Source of the DNA: Danio rerio
Taxonomy: Eukaryota > Chordata > Actinopteri > Cypriniformes > Danionidae
Length of the DNA stretch: 64,000 nucleotides
NCBI RefSeq assembly: GCF_049306965.1
Contig: NC_133198.1
Location: 39,120,001 to 39,184,000 of the forward strand
Direction of reading: 5' to 3'
The notes beneath the pieces were generated by a model that saw nothing but the letters and a program-made list of their open reading frames with translations, did no database searches and was not told the DNA's origin. Within the stretch, counting starts at the first letter, position 1. Each line of letters starts with the position of its first letter. The translations under genes were made by a program, and so were the position numbers. Positions 22,991-36,980 of this stretch are shown piece by piece.

Positions 22991-23639
22991 TCCACTTATT
23001 AAAGGTATTACTAAAGGTCAACAAATTAACGGTTGTCATGACTATTTTGCAATTTTTTTTGTAGCCTTCCTAATGTGTGAAATTGGCTTTTTCTTGGTCT
23101 GTTTTCTTTCACATTCATGTTTGAGACCAAGTGCTTTCTTATAATATCAGGCAATTTGAAGTTGTCATCACATGTTTAATTTTCTTGCATCAGAGTGTTT
23201 ATTCATACAACATTTACAGCTCAGAACATTGTGTAGTCTCATAAGCAAAGATGACAGATTTCCTGTTACAACTTTGGGAGGTCCTACCACTAAAATTAAT
23301 AGAAATACTGACAGATTCTTGTTTTATAGTACCTAAACATTTTATAGCCCTTGCCACCAACCAGTTATAAAATATGTGATGTACAAAGCATTTAAACTAC
23401 ATTTACTAAAGGCATAGTTCATTTAAAAAATAAAAATGTACTTAAATAACTATTGGTAACCAAATTTTAAAAATATGTTTTGGGTTCAACAAAAGCAAGA
23501 ATTCAAAATAGGTACCACTGAAGGGGGAGTAATTGGTGACAGAACTTTCATTTTTGGGTGAACTTTCTCTTCAATATAAAATCACATGAACATTTAAATG
23601 TCAAAGTCATCCATAACAATAAAATAAGATACAGCAGAG
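22654..23639. other. Unique AT-rich sequence, nothing recognised
   Basis: Includes a short (TA)n/T-run at about 22961-22990. No gene recognised. Confidence 0.4.
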
Positions 23640-24095
23640 TATGGCTGCACAATATATTGTTTCACCATCAATATCACAATGTGCACATCTGCAATAGTCA
23701 CATCGCAGTATCTGCAATGTCAATCATTCAGGCTCAAAAAGCTGTAATGTTTGTAACTTTAAGAAACTGTAACTGTATTTTTATATAAATACAATGAAAA
23801 CTATACTGGGTCATTTTTACATTTGATAATGCATTTTGCACTGTATACTGCTAGACTTCCAGAAATCTATAAAATACTGTTTATTTACTTTGTATCTTTG
23901 CTGTACTGCATTTATCAACACTTGTGATTTTTTTTTACACTTTCTAACAAAATCTTCCCAATCAATCTAAAATAATGAATTCTTACCATATTGAGCCATT
24001 TATTTCATCTGGTAAAAATATATTTAATATCGCAATATCGATCTCAGAAAAATTTTATAATGCAATGTAATTTTGTCCAATATTGTGCGGCCCGT
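23640..24095. mobile_element. Non-autonomous hAT-like element with GCACAATAT termini
   Basis: TATGGCTGCACAATATATTG at the left and CCAATATTGTGCGGCCCGT at the right are inverted copies of the GGCTGCACGATAT-type terminus common among vertebrate hAT MITEs. Internal TATCGCAATATCGATCTC (near 24032) also fits the family. No transposase is present and no clean target duplication was found. Confidence 0.65.
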
Positions 24096-25470
24096 TGTGT
24101 TTTTTAGCTGTTTAGAATTTTTTTAAACTGTTTAGAAAACACTATTCACTCTAAATGAGTTCTATTAGTTAAACTAGTGTTTTGCTTGTACTTTATCTTA
24201 GGTTAAATTGATGTACGGGAGATTAAGGTAGCTGAACTGGTGCTTTAAGAAAAGTGCAAGCTATTAAAAAGAAGAAAGAGAAAGGGAAAAGGAAAGAAAG
24301 CAGTGAAGCACTGGAACCTTCCAGTTTGAGGGTGTTATGTGGGAGTTATGTGGGGTAGTTTAAGTTTATTACTCATTCGTAAAATAATTTTCTGTTTGAG
24401 GTGTTGCAGATTCTTGTCTTCACACATGAGAGTAAAGTTACACATCGTTGAACACTGGAATGAAACTTGTATTTTATTGAAAAAGGATTTATTCTCAAGC
24501 TGATGGTTTGTTAGAGATTTAGTAAATCTCTTGCATTTCAGCATTATTTTTTAGCATAATTTTTTCCTCACTTTTTGATTTTAAAATCATACAGTAACAT
24601 GATTTTGTGTTTTTGTACTGCTTTTATATTCTCAATTCTGTATCAGTTTAAAATAGTTTTGTTAGTTGTTAATGTTTTAACAGTTACTCACAGTAACAAT
24701 GCATTTGTTAAAGATTTATAAATTTTTGATTTTGATATATAGTTACATTGACATCCATCATAATTCTGCACTGACTTGATTCCCTCCAAATATTTTACAT
24801 CCTCAGCGAATACAAGTTTGAGTTGTGGAGGGACAGTGAGATGTTGTTGAACATAAGCATTATAGTGAGTGATGTATACAAGCTAAACAGAAATGTTAAA
24901 AACTTCTCACAATTATTTTAACTACATGCAATTTTACTCTTTGTAAAATATTGTAAATTCTAATTTCAGTGGTTATCAGGAAACACTTTACTTATAATGT
25001 TCCCCAAAGTTAAACAGTTCCGTTTTACATTTTTCTAACCACTTTTACCTTAGCTTATAGATCATTAAGTTGAGTTAGACAATTAGCCTCTTGGTCAAAA
25101 ATGACTAAAGCATTTTGAGAATTGTCCTATATAAATCTTGACTCTTCTGTAGTTACATCCTGTATTAAGATGGTGGAAAATAAAAAGTTGCTATTTTCTT
25201 GGTTGATATGGCTGGAAACTATAATGACATTGCACAGCGCCTGAATAGTTCAAAGTCATGTCTCACAAATGTCTTTAGAAATTAATGTCATTAAAGTGAA
25301 GACTTGCACAATTATATTAATTTATTTTTATGGGTGTTTAAAATATCTGAGTATATTATTTTGCTATAAATGCTGTTAGGGAAGGGTCTGATTAAATAAA
25401 TTAAATAATATGAACATGTATATGTACAACTGAATTTGATTAGTATTGATGTTTAAATTAAAATTAATGT

Positions 25471-25478
<8 letters not shown>

Positions 25479-25501
<23 letters not shown>

Positions 25502-25522
25502 GTTATTATTATTATTATTATT
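25479..25522. repeat. (TTA)n microsatellite
   Basis: About 14 TTA units, interrupted once by TTG. Confidence 0.9.
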
Positions 25523-26179
25523 TGCAAACATGCAAAAATTTTAACAAAGGATTTTTATGTGTTTTTCATTGATAGCTCAGCTCACCGGAACCTTTTGCAA
25601 TGTTATCATTTTTTTTTGCACTTTTTTAAACCTTTATTTTGTTCCTACAATGGATGTTTTTCTGGTACTGTAATATAAAAATATAAAAATAACTATAAAT
25701 GTTTTAACCATATGAAGTGTTAGTTTTTCTGTTTTTTTATTCAGTCATTTCTATCAGAATCTTAAACACCAAGCTATAGTGAACTAAGATTGCTTCAATA
25801 CTTATGTGTTGTGGAGTTTCATCCATCAACATTAAACTAAACCCCACCAGCTGATTTTCTGATTTTACTGCTGACCACATTGAACCTTCTCTTAGCCTTG
25901 CAACTCCATCTCTTATGAAGTGTCCACTTACATTCACTGACATCTCAGTATTTAGTGGTAAAACACTAAAGAGTGCGGAAAAATGTTTGGAAAAAATTTT
26001 AGTGCTGAGATTTTCTCTGAACATTGTCCAGTATGCCACAGACTTGAAGCAAATAAGGAATAGGGACTGTACCAAAACATTCTGCATGAAATCTATAATC
26101 TGCAAGCCTTCTTATAATATAATGAGGCTGTATTGAGTTATACAGTTTTTTCCCCAGCAAACAGGAACATTTGAAGAAA

Positions 26180-26470
26180 ATGTTTGATTTGTATCCATCC
26201 CCAGTCTGTTATGCTTTGCGGACCGTCATGTGCTTGGAGACCAGCATCCGAGCTTATGCAGTGACTGTATGTCACGTACATGTTGTCCAGCGTCAGATAT
26301 TACATTATTGCTTTCGACAGTCGTGTTAAGTCCTTTCAAGCATTTAATATCTTACTCATGCACATTATTTTACAGCAGCAGGATGCGTTAATTATCTAAT
26401 TACGGACAGGATTAATTAAAGACCTGAGTGCGCGCTCTGTTGATATAGGCGAATTTAAAATCACAACTCT
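26180..26470. promoter_or_regulatory. Candidate conserved noncoding element
   Basis: A non-repetitive, more GC-balanced island in AT-rich DNA. It has palindromic TTAATTATCTAATTACGGAC and GGATTAATTAAAG homeodomain cores and a CATGTCACGTACATG-like region near 26270. It lies about 10.6 kb 5' of hoxc13. Conservation is not testable here, so this is only a lead. Confidence 0.25.
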
Positions 26471-29400
26471 TTACTTCTGCAGGGCTCTTCATAAAATCCC
26501 ACGCAGGATGAAATGTTGCAAAATGCGGTTTTTCAGTGCCCCATAACCACTTTGTATGTGTTAATAAAAAAGCTTTAATTTCAAATTACATTTGGTTTGT
26601 ATTTACTTTGCATTTATGGACAGCTTGACGGAGAAAAACAACTTTTATCCAAACAAGAATAGGTCTTTAAACATACCAATTAAATCAATAAAACCAATCG
26701 GAGGACTGGAGGCACACACATTTAGCATAGTTAAAATGTTTATTTGGAACTCAGGGTACAATGGCTTTATCTGATGACCATTCCACACATTTGTAGGCTA
26801 GCTCTAAATCTGAGCGAAGACACGATATAGGATTATCCATCCATGTAATTAGGTTCCATTACTTGGAACAGGTTCTGATTTGTGAATTCGATTTTTCGTT
26901 TTGTGAGGATATTTAAAGGTGGTGTTCTTGTATGCAAATTGTTAAACTTGCATGTCAGTCCTTTTTCGCAATTTCTTCACGAGGTTTATTCAAAATAGCT
27001 TTTGTGGGAACAATCCAATTGGATGAATGAATTATTTTGTTCAGCAAGATGATGTGATTGTGATGTCTTATTATTTTTTACATTTATTTATTTATTTTAA
27101 TCCCAGTGCACGTGTTCTTTTGAGAAATTATTTTGAATACTTCGGCGTCCGAGGCTCCCCAATTTATCACTGAAATATAATAACGTTTTATAATGAAACT
27201 GACACATTGTTCTAGTCTCTTTATGCTGATATCGAATCTGCTGGTAGGAAACAAACGTGAATAAGTACACTTTTATTGTGATATTTTTTACAGGTCTATA
27301 ATGTTTGAAAATATTGGTTGTAAATGAGAAAAAGGGGAACACTTAAACACAAAATTTTGAATGATAAAAAGTTATTAAACTTGAGAGGTGATGAGTATCA
27401 CTTGCTGTTTTAAGTTTAACTAGTCCGCTATATTAAGTTTGTGAAGCTGCAGTTTTGTTTAGCAATGGCCAAAAATAACACATCACATTTTGCGCGTTTA
27501 ACCAGAGGCACAACCGCTCTAAAGACTGTCCAAAGCTGTGTTTGGAATAGGAAAGACTGTGAACGAAATTTGTTTTTTCGACACTAAATTAATATGAAAA
27601 AGTATATATAAGCAAATGAGAGAGGGCTGTTCTTCTACTTCCATTGTGTTTATTAATATACATTTTGATCGCAATCGTTAAAGTAAATGTTTAACTGTTT
27701 AAAAAAAACGGGATCCAAATTCATCGACTGGACTATTTGAATGCAATTTTAGATTTCACGGACGTGTTTTGAAACTTTTGCATTCATACTGTGATTTATT
27801 TTGTTGGAGGTGAAGGGGTCTCCTTGCGCGTTCTCCTTGGGTGTCTGCTGTCCAAGACTTTGAACTTGAACTTTACTTGTTGTCCCTGTCCAGCCGAATA
27901 TGAAAGTGCTTATCCATCTTATATGGGAAAAAGGTGATAATTATATCCCTCAACATAGCACTTGGAAACTGGAATATTTATTTTTTATTGCGAGCTTTTA
28001 AATCTTTAATTTCTCCTTGCGTATATGATAGCAATCCAGTGCATGCGGATTTATGCGTATTTCTATCTGTCTTCGGAAATGACTTGATTTCAGTGTATCA
28101 ATTCGAATTTAACTCTTTTAATATACAGATTCATTGTAGACCAAGTTAAAATTTATTAGTGATCACTGACGGCAAAAAATGTTGGTGCCAATTAATGCAC
28201 CGATTATTTACTTTTTCCTTAGCACATTTGTTAACCTAAATTGTGTGGATAGAGCAGACCCACAATTATTCATCATTAGATTGCAAAAACAACACAACAC
28301 AGATACTCATATGTGCAATTAACCTAGACTTGCTGTACTACACAAATATCGTTTGTGTTATTGTACTTTGAGAAAGCTGTCTAAAAAAGAAAGCTGACAG
28401 GTCTAACGCCTTAGAATCAGTTTTGCTCCCAATAAGTAAAAATTAAATAACTGGTTTCCTACACTGCTTCGACGAATGTTTAAATGGTTTTAAATAAAAG
28501 AGAAATGCTCAAGGAAGCTTTTCATGCTTTTGTGTGTGACTGAAGTCTCCAAGGGCAATACTTGTGCAACCTTGACCTTCATCATGGCATGTTTTGTTAA
28601 ACGATGTGAATTGCAAAGGGAGAATTAGTTCCTGGTTTGTTTAAGCTTAGTGGAAGACGATTAAAATACTTTTTGTGGTTATATCTTGCGGGACATTGAA
28701 ACCAATATTTGAAATCGATATTCGGATGACAATTTGTACAGCCTACCTTACAGCTGTAAATAAGCTATAAGAAAACATTTTTTTTTGTGTTGGACTTAAT
28801 TGTTTAAATGTACTTAAAATAGGTATAATCTGTACTGATGTCAGAGGTGCGCGTAGAGGTTAAAAAAACTATTAATATATTAAACGGATTAGTGATGCAG
28901 TTTTCAACTTCACATAAAATGATGTGTGTCCCAGCGTTTCTGGATGTAAAATTGTATTCAACAATGTTTACTCCTTATATAAGATAATAAATAACTGATA
29001 TTTGAAAAAAAACTAACAAATTTTATTTATATGCGCGTTTACGTGCAGATAAAAAGGTAAAACTTTTACAATAGAAATGTATGCTTATATTTCTGTATCC
29101 CTTTTGCCCAATGCTATGAATTGAGGTGGGCATATTTTCGCTGTTTTCTATATACTTCCCTGGACACTCGATGTTTGTAAGTCTCAAATTGAGAGAAATA
29201 ATAACCTATTACTAATTGCTGACTGTAGTGTTTTTAGGGACACTCTCTCATAATATGCCGTCGCATTTCTGGACTTTTGCTCTCTCTCCTGCATTTCTGT
29301 GCATTAATTAATAAATAAGTCCACCGTACAGTCCATTTATACCCAGATTTTTATTTGTTTTATTTGCAGATGTTGATTTGTATGTGTTAGCCTTTATATT

Positions 29401-32400
29401 TTGATCGTATGTTTGTTTTAAACGCATGTAAAAGTTTGCATGGCCGTTAGAGAAACTGCACTGCTTATTTTTTATTCATGTATTCACATATACTTCACAT
29501 ATTATGGTAAATGTGAACTTACGCATATACTATTGGTTTCCTATGCTATATAGTTTCCTCGATGATTAGTGACTTAATGCTTTGGGAGTTGTGAAGCTTC
29601 CCAATGCTCGAAATTCTCTGCTGCATGTTATTTTGTTTTACGTTTCCCAGCCAGCATGCTCTTTTCTAAAAGTGGCTATGTTTGAATCAAGCTTTTTACC
29701 CTTTGTACAATTTAGGGGACTTCTAATGGGGGGCTTGTGCAAGCATTTCACTGCATATCATACTGTACATGACTCTGTGACGCATAGAATTTAAATTGTA
29801 TCAAAAAGTGCATAATGAGAATATAACTATTAAAACTATTATAAACAAAATAACTATTCAAACCTGTTCAATATAATACTCATGCAATGCCCTATCTTTA
29901 GCTATTTAATTAAGTAAAATGTTAAATATATTTTATGAACTCTTAATAAACTTAAAGTGTGAGGACATAATCTGTAGAGAAATGTTTTATGAAAACGTAT
30001 ACGCACTCGATTAAATAAAAGCTGTCATCGCATGCAATTATGACAATTTTTTGATACAAAATGTCTATACACTCTAAGATGCTGCTAAATAGCTCTAAAT
30101 CTGGTTCAACAGCAAAGGTGTTACTATCAGATTTTCACATTAAGGTTCCTTTTTAGTTATATTGTTTTATAAATATGTTTTTCAATGACTACTGAACGCC
30201 TTTTAAACTGTATGCAAGTTTTAGTTTTGTTTGTTGCTGTTGCTACGGAAGAACACAGCCAAGCGCAACATATCTCACAGCTGTTATAATCATATAATTG
30301 CTGCATTCTGCTGAAAAGACGACAATTGCATCCATCCTTGTGTATAAGTCGCAATAGTTTGCTTGTTTTAAAATAAAGCTTTTTTTTATGGCCCAAACTA
30401 TTTTGTTTCTTTTTTTCATGTTAATAAAAAACAACGACCTACATTTTTTGCGTCTCATTCCAGATCATGTGATATGTGTATATGCATATACAGATACTAA
30501 TGTTGTACAGGGCCAGGGTGTTTAAAGAAAGTAGACACATTTAAAAATAAATTAGTGCTTGACTCTTGATGTAGTGCTAATTTTATTTTGTAGAAGTGTA
30601 AATATTTTGAAATAGCCTAACCTAAAACTGCAAGGTTTGAAACATTTTTCTTCAAGTTAAATGATGTGTAGATGTGTATAATTAAGTTGGTCTAAAGTAT
30701 TACAGCTCACCGGTACACACTGATTATCGTTCATTTTCATATCCCACTTCTTTGGCACGTGCATTCTGAGAGCTCAACGGTATTCCTTTGGATATGGAAG
30801 AAATACAAACATTTTGTATCAATAATATTAAAAGAAAGAATGTCAGAAACCGTGAGAGTTGCAGTTAAAGCCATGCTGTCACAATTAACTGTCTCCAGAG
30901 GAACTGACCGCCTCCTTTAACTTGAACTTGGACTTCCGACTAGACGCGTCTGAAAGTGGGGGAGACATTTTGTCTGTACTGACGCAACACAAACGGACCT
31001 TTAGTTGTCATTGTTATGCAGCCCAGGATCTAAATAGTTCTAAAGTGCTCAAACAAACTAGAAAATCCGAAGTATCAGAAGGATGATTTACTAATGTCTG
31101 ATTGAGTCACTGTGCAGTAAAATTTTAAAGTTATCTAATTTTAAGGCGCCGACTTAAAACAAGCATGTGTTGACAAAACTGAAAACACACCATGGGTTCA
31201 GATGCAATCTACATAATATTTTTTTCTCACTTGAATTCGAACTTTTTGCCTTAACTGCAAAATTAGTGATATAAATCTAACAAAGAAATCTGAGCAGGTT
31301 TACTGTCAGTCTTCTGTAATGATGAAGATCTTGCATGCTATGTTTAACGTATGTATGGGCACCGACGCTTTCCATTGCTCTACTCTGTCTGACCGCATAT
31401 TTAAATAATTATCTCTCTTGCTCGCATGCTGTTCCTTATATATGCCACAGATTTTACCGCATTGCACCGAGATGGAATCGACGCAGGCCTAGTCATATTC
31501 TGATGACAACTATGCACCATTTATAATTCGTATTTCACTAACGTGTACGGTGTTTCTTTCTGGTATGAAAAATGTTTGGTTTGGGTGAGGTGTTTTGTTT
31601 ATTAATAGCATCCACTTTTCTGTTATATAATATGTGTATAGAGACGGATATCCGATGGAAAGGCTCTGTAGCCTGTGGCATATCAATACATATTCACAAA
31701 TGTTGCTACGGCAATCTGCAAGATGTACGTTCCCGAACAGGGCCTACAGCACTCTCGCAAGAATGTACGTGCAGAGGCAAAGGTGTAGCTTAAAAGTGCC
31801 TGGAGCACTGTACTTTTTGTCGCTTATTTAGGCGCATAACTTATTTAAAACTGAACGCAACATTTTGTGTTATGTAAACACAGAAAATCTCCAGCCTGAT
31901 CTCATCTCATGTGAAAGTCGTACTAAGCTGATATGCATTTTAACCATAAGATTGGCATTGTGTTACTTGCATCAGTTTTACCTACAGGCCAGATTTTGTT
32001 TAGCTAAAACAGCACAAGGTAATAATGGAAAGTTTATCGTGTTTGGATATTTTATATCAATTCACTAAGACAAACAATTTAAATGTAAGATATACCCATT
32101 ATAATGTATTTTTGCCCGACTAAGCTACAGTGTAAATTCTGGATGTTTTCTCTGTACACATGGAACAGAGTCCACCTTTTTAGCGAAGCTATGGCTATTT
32201 TTCTGTACGATAATGTCAGATCCACGAAGTCGCAACAATGCAGCTCAAAAATTGAATCACTGATTGACTCATTAACAAAAAAAAACTTAGACCAGCAAAA
32301 CTGTTTTCCTGTTCTTTTAAGTGAATGTATGATTAAATGAGCCAACTTAAATCTGTTGTCCAATCGAATGTCAAGTGTGGTGCTCTGATTTTTTGTATGG

Positions 32401-32587
32401 GGACGAGATATTCTTAATTTGTTTTGTTATGCGCATGCTTTATTTAAATTTCATTGTTACTTTATTTAAATGGGCACAATAATGATGAGAAATGAATAGA
32501 GAGACCAACAGCGCTGTCTGTATAGCAGGTAAGTTGAAAGGTTTAGTGCATTAAAGACTTTTTTTTTGTAAATGTACATAGAAAAAC

Positions 32588-32739
<152 letters not shown>

Positions 32740-32854
32740 GTGTGGATAGAGAGAGAAAGAGAGATGGTAAAACGATGCTAAAATGTAGTACCTTGCAGTT
32801 TGTTTGTTTTTTTTACACATCTCAAATGCTTATGGTGGTGTATGTGTGTGTATG

Positions 32855-33552
<698 letters not shown>

Positions 33553-35923
33553 TATATACCATAAACATACACCACATACGTCAAACTATAGGGTTAAAAC
33601 AAATGGCAATGGATAAAAATCATCATTCAAAATGACAAAATTGTGAGATTTCTGAATACAATTTTATTTATTTGACTATCGATAATAAATGTGTTCCTTC
33701 TACAACATCGATTTAATGACGGGCATGTAGAGGAACATTTTTGTATACATTTGTGACTTTGCAGCATATAACCATTTTGCTGATTTAACCACGCAGTGAC
33801 AGAAAAGCGCAGCAGATACACTGTAACAGTTGAATGCTGCAACCTGTAAACCAGATTTGCATTTGCTAGATTTGTTTTATATTTTCAGTGTTTAAAACTT
33901 CATTTGATTGATTAGTTGATAGAATTATTGATTTATTGATTGATTGTTTGATTGATCGATTTGCTAGTCTTATCAGTGTCTAGAAAACAAGTAAATTTGG
34001 AATATTTTTCACCAGTACATTCATTTTAAATAAAGTAGAAATACTTTATAAACCAATAATCCAGAGTACAAAGGTGCTATCTCGCATTAAAAGTCACAAA
34101 AGCTTGTTCATACACACACACAGGCTCACTTAGACAGAAGAAGGACCCTCACCAAATTCTCTTTCAGCATGACGTTGTCACAGTTTTAAAGGCGTCGTAT
34201 TGAGACTCGAAATCTGCCACTTTGGCGCTTTTTTAAAGTATTTCATACGGTGCTCAAAATCAACATTATGAACTGTGATGTTGTTGTGTTGCATCTTATG
34301 TTTAACTTTTAAAAATGTGAATTCATATGATAGATTTTGATTAGAAAATAACGTGTAATTTTAAATCAACTGCAAACATTTCCAAAATAGTATGGACTGT
34401 TGTCATTATGCGATACGCCTTCAATGCATAAATGTAAACTGTACATGTTTCTATAAAATGGACGTTATCCATCAATAGACGGCAAAGGTACAAATATTAA
34501 GTCCCTTCTAAATTGTTAACTTATTAATTTAAAAATATATATTGTGAGAAGTATCAACAAGGTATGAATACAACGTTGATGATAAAATGCGATTTTGAAT
34601 TTAAAATTGGCCAAACGTGTAAACATTTACTGTTAATGTATGCGTTTAAGTAATGGTCATTGATGTCACTTATTTACTATAAAAAGAGTTATGTCGCGTT
34701 ATGTATATTATAACAGTAGAACGGATATTTATACATTTGCTGCAACTGGTAATAAATTTATCAAAGCTTTTTCAAAATGTCGTCCATGTTAAAATGACTT
34801 GTTTATTGCACAAGCTTCAAATGGAGAATGAAATGTTCAACCAGAACTGCTGCATGTTTAGTTTATTTTAGATTTTGATTTTATTCACATTTTACAATTT
34901 GTTGATTTGGCGGAGAACCCCATGCACATAGCCTATTGCATCAGCCTAATATTTTTTCCTGTGTATTTTAGCAAACGTGGTTCTTGAATAGCTCATTTGA
35001 TTAATGTCAACAAATCTGGAAAATATAAATCAGACGAGTAAGCTAGACGCTCCATAATTAACATGTCACATAGAGGAACTCTTAACAGAAGGAAGAAAGC
35101 AGATTCACCGGAAGGGGATTTCTGCATTGTTAGTCGTATTTGTCTTCCTACTCGTAAGAGTTTAACAGTTGCCGGTCCACATTAAAAACGTAGAAATTAC
35201 TTTGGGACTTGGATTGTTTGCAAGTTTATTTTCCGCTTTCCCAAGTTGCCTCTCAAAGTCTTTCAAACTACGAGTTTGCATGCATACGAGTGTGAAGTTC
35301 ATTCTTGTCTGTCTAGACTCTGATTACGACCCTGTTTGTCTGCGTTTTTTTACCTTGACCTTGGACTTCCATGCAGCTGCCGTTTGTAAGATCTGTCCTC
35401 TCTTCGGTCTGTGAAGACACCGATGATTTTTTTTTCTTTGGAAAAAATGAGTAATCCACTTTTTAACATTATATCTAGCGTAAAAAACACACAATACTGT
35501 CCAAAATGTAAAAAAAAAAAGTCAGATTATCTGTCATGTGAAAGGAGCGTCTATCTTTGTCTCGTCGCTATACTTTTGAATCTAACAACAGATGAAATGT
35601 TTTAACAGGGTATGAGACTCTCTTATTCATTCATTCCCCATGAAACGTTGCATTGTAAATGTGCAACATCAGACCGGAAGAAAATCTACTGATCCAGTGG
35701 CGATGCATTCTTTCCTGTTGTGACAAGTCTAATTAAATATTCGGTTGTATTATATACCATGGTCTTCAAATACAACAAAAAACAACAACATACAAAACAG
35801 AGTGTATTACTAACATACTTTTTGGAAAGCATTTTTTGAAACTACGTAACCATTGCATATTGTGCAAACATTTTGTAAGAAGTCTATGAAAAGGGAAATG
35901 TATTACGTGTGTGTGTATCCATC

Positions 35924-35924
<1 letters not shown>
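33553..35924. other. Unique AT-rich DNA upstream of hoxc13, nothing recognised
   Basis: No gene or dispersed repeat recognised. Position (1-3.4 kb before the gene) makes distal promoter/enhancer function plausible, but I see no specific motif cluster I would defend. Confidence 0.35.
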
Positions 35925-36007
<83 letters not shown>

Positions 36008-36008
36008 G
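35925..36008. repeat. (GATA)n microsatellite
   Basis: About 84 bp of near-perfect GATA, about 970 bp upstream of the hoxc13 start codon. Confidence 0.95.
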
Positions 36009-36699
36009 AGCTGTGTGTGTTTAGAATTCTGAGTGTTATTAATTTGCTCACGTTCGTATGCATCAGCAATGCGGTGCTAGACCTGGACGGTACATAGAAA
36101 ACATTGATTAAAATTAAATTTGTGTAACTTAATGTACTTCTTGAATACTTGTATAAATTTGAGTTAGAAACACATGGAGCAAAGAATAATAGCGCACAAG
36201 AGTCATTCTTACAGACCATTGGTTTTATAAAAACATTACTACGTGATAGAGTAAGACTTTTTTTCTTTTTTATCCATTATGTTTCATAATTTCTAAAGAT
36301 TCAAATTATTAGTTTTTGCTTTGGAAATATACTTCCAGTATATTTTTACAGCATAGAAATAAATACATATGTTTGCGCAAATATATCTTGCGTTTTCCTA
36401 TATGTAAATCGAGCTGTTATTGTATCCACTCTTCCATATTATTGACGATCGATTGTTTTTATTACAATTAAATAACTATCGAGTAATCTTATAATATGCT
36501 TATGCTATTAATATGCTGTAATACAATTCAGGTTCGAATTTTTATAGGATTGCTTGCATGCATACATGTATTTATGTTGTTACATATTTGAGATTGTTGA
36601 CCCTGGAATGTTAATTAAAAAATAAAATCATGCTGTTAGTGTCCAGACTTAAGTCGGCCGAAATGTTGAGGTTGTTTTCGTTCCACTTAGCTTGAATCC

Positions 36700-36980
36700 T
36701 TCCCCTTTAAGAATGGCTGTCTCCAACTCTTCTAGCCAATGCCTGGGCAACGAAAACCTTAGAAGCCAGGCGTGAAATGTGAGCCAGTAGTTGTTTAAAG
36801 GGATTATTCCTCCCACCCACAACCCACTCTCTTCGGGCTACTTAGCATATCACGTGCCAGCGCTTTAATGAACTGGACACATGGATGCAGCGCTGCGCAT
36901 GCGCGTGCGTAAAATGTAGTTGGAAATGAGGTATCAGTCTTGGAGTAGGCGACTTTTAAAAAGCATCGGCAGCCCGTGAT
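36700..36980 (+). promoter_or_regulatory. hoxc13: hoxc13 proximal promoter / 5' UTR
   Basis: The sequence shifts from AT-rich to balanced composition. It contains a CCAAT box (36736-36740, in TAGCCAATGCC), a perfect E-box CACGTG (36851-36856) and an NRF1-like TGCGCATGCGC (36894-36904). No TATA box at a convincing position, so initiation is probably dispersed. The E-box ends 124 nt before the ATG; comparable E-boxes lie before hoxc12 and hoxc11. The transcription start is not determined. Confidence 0.6.
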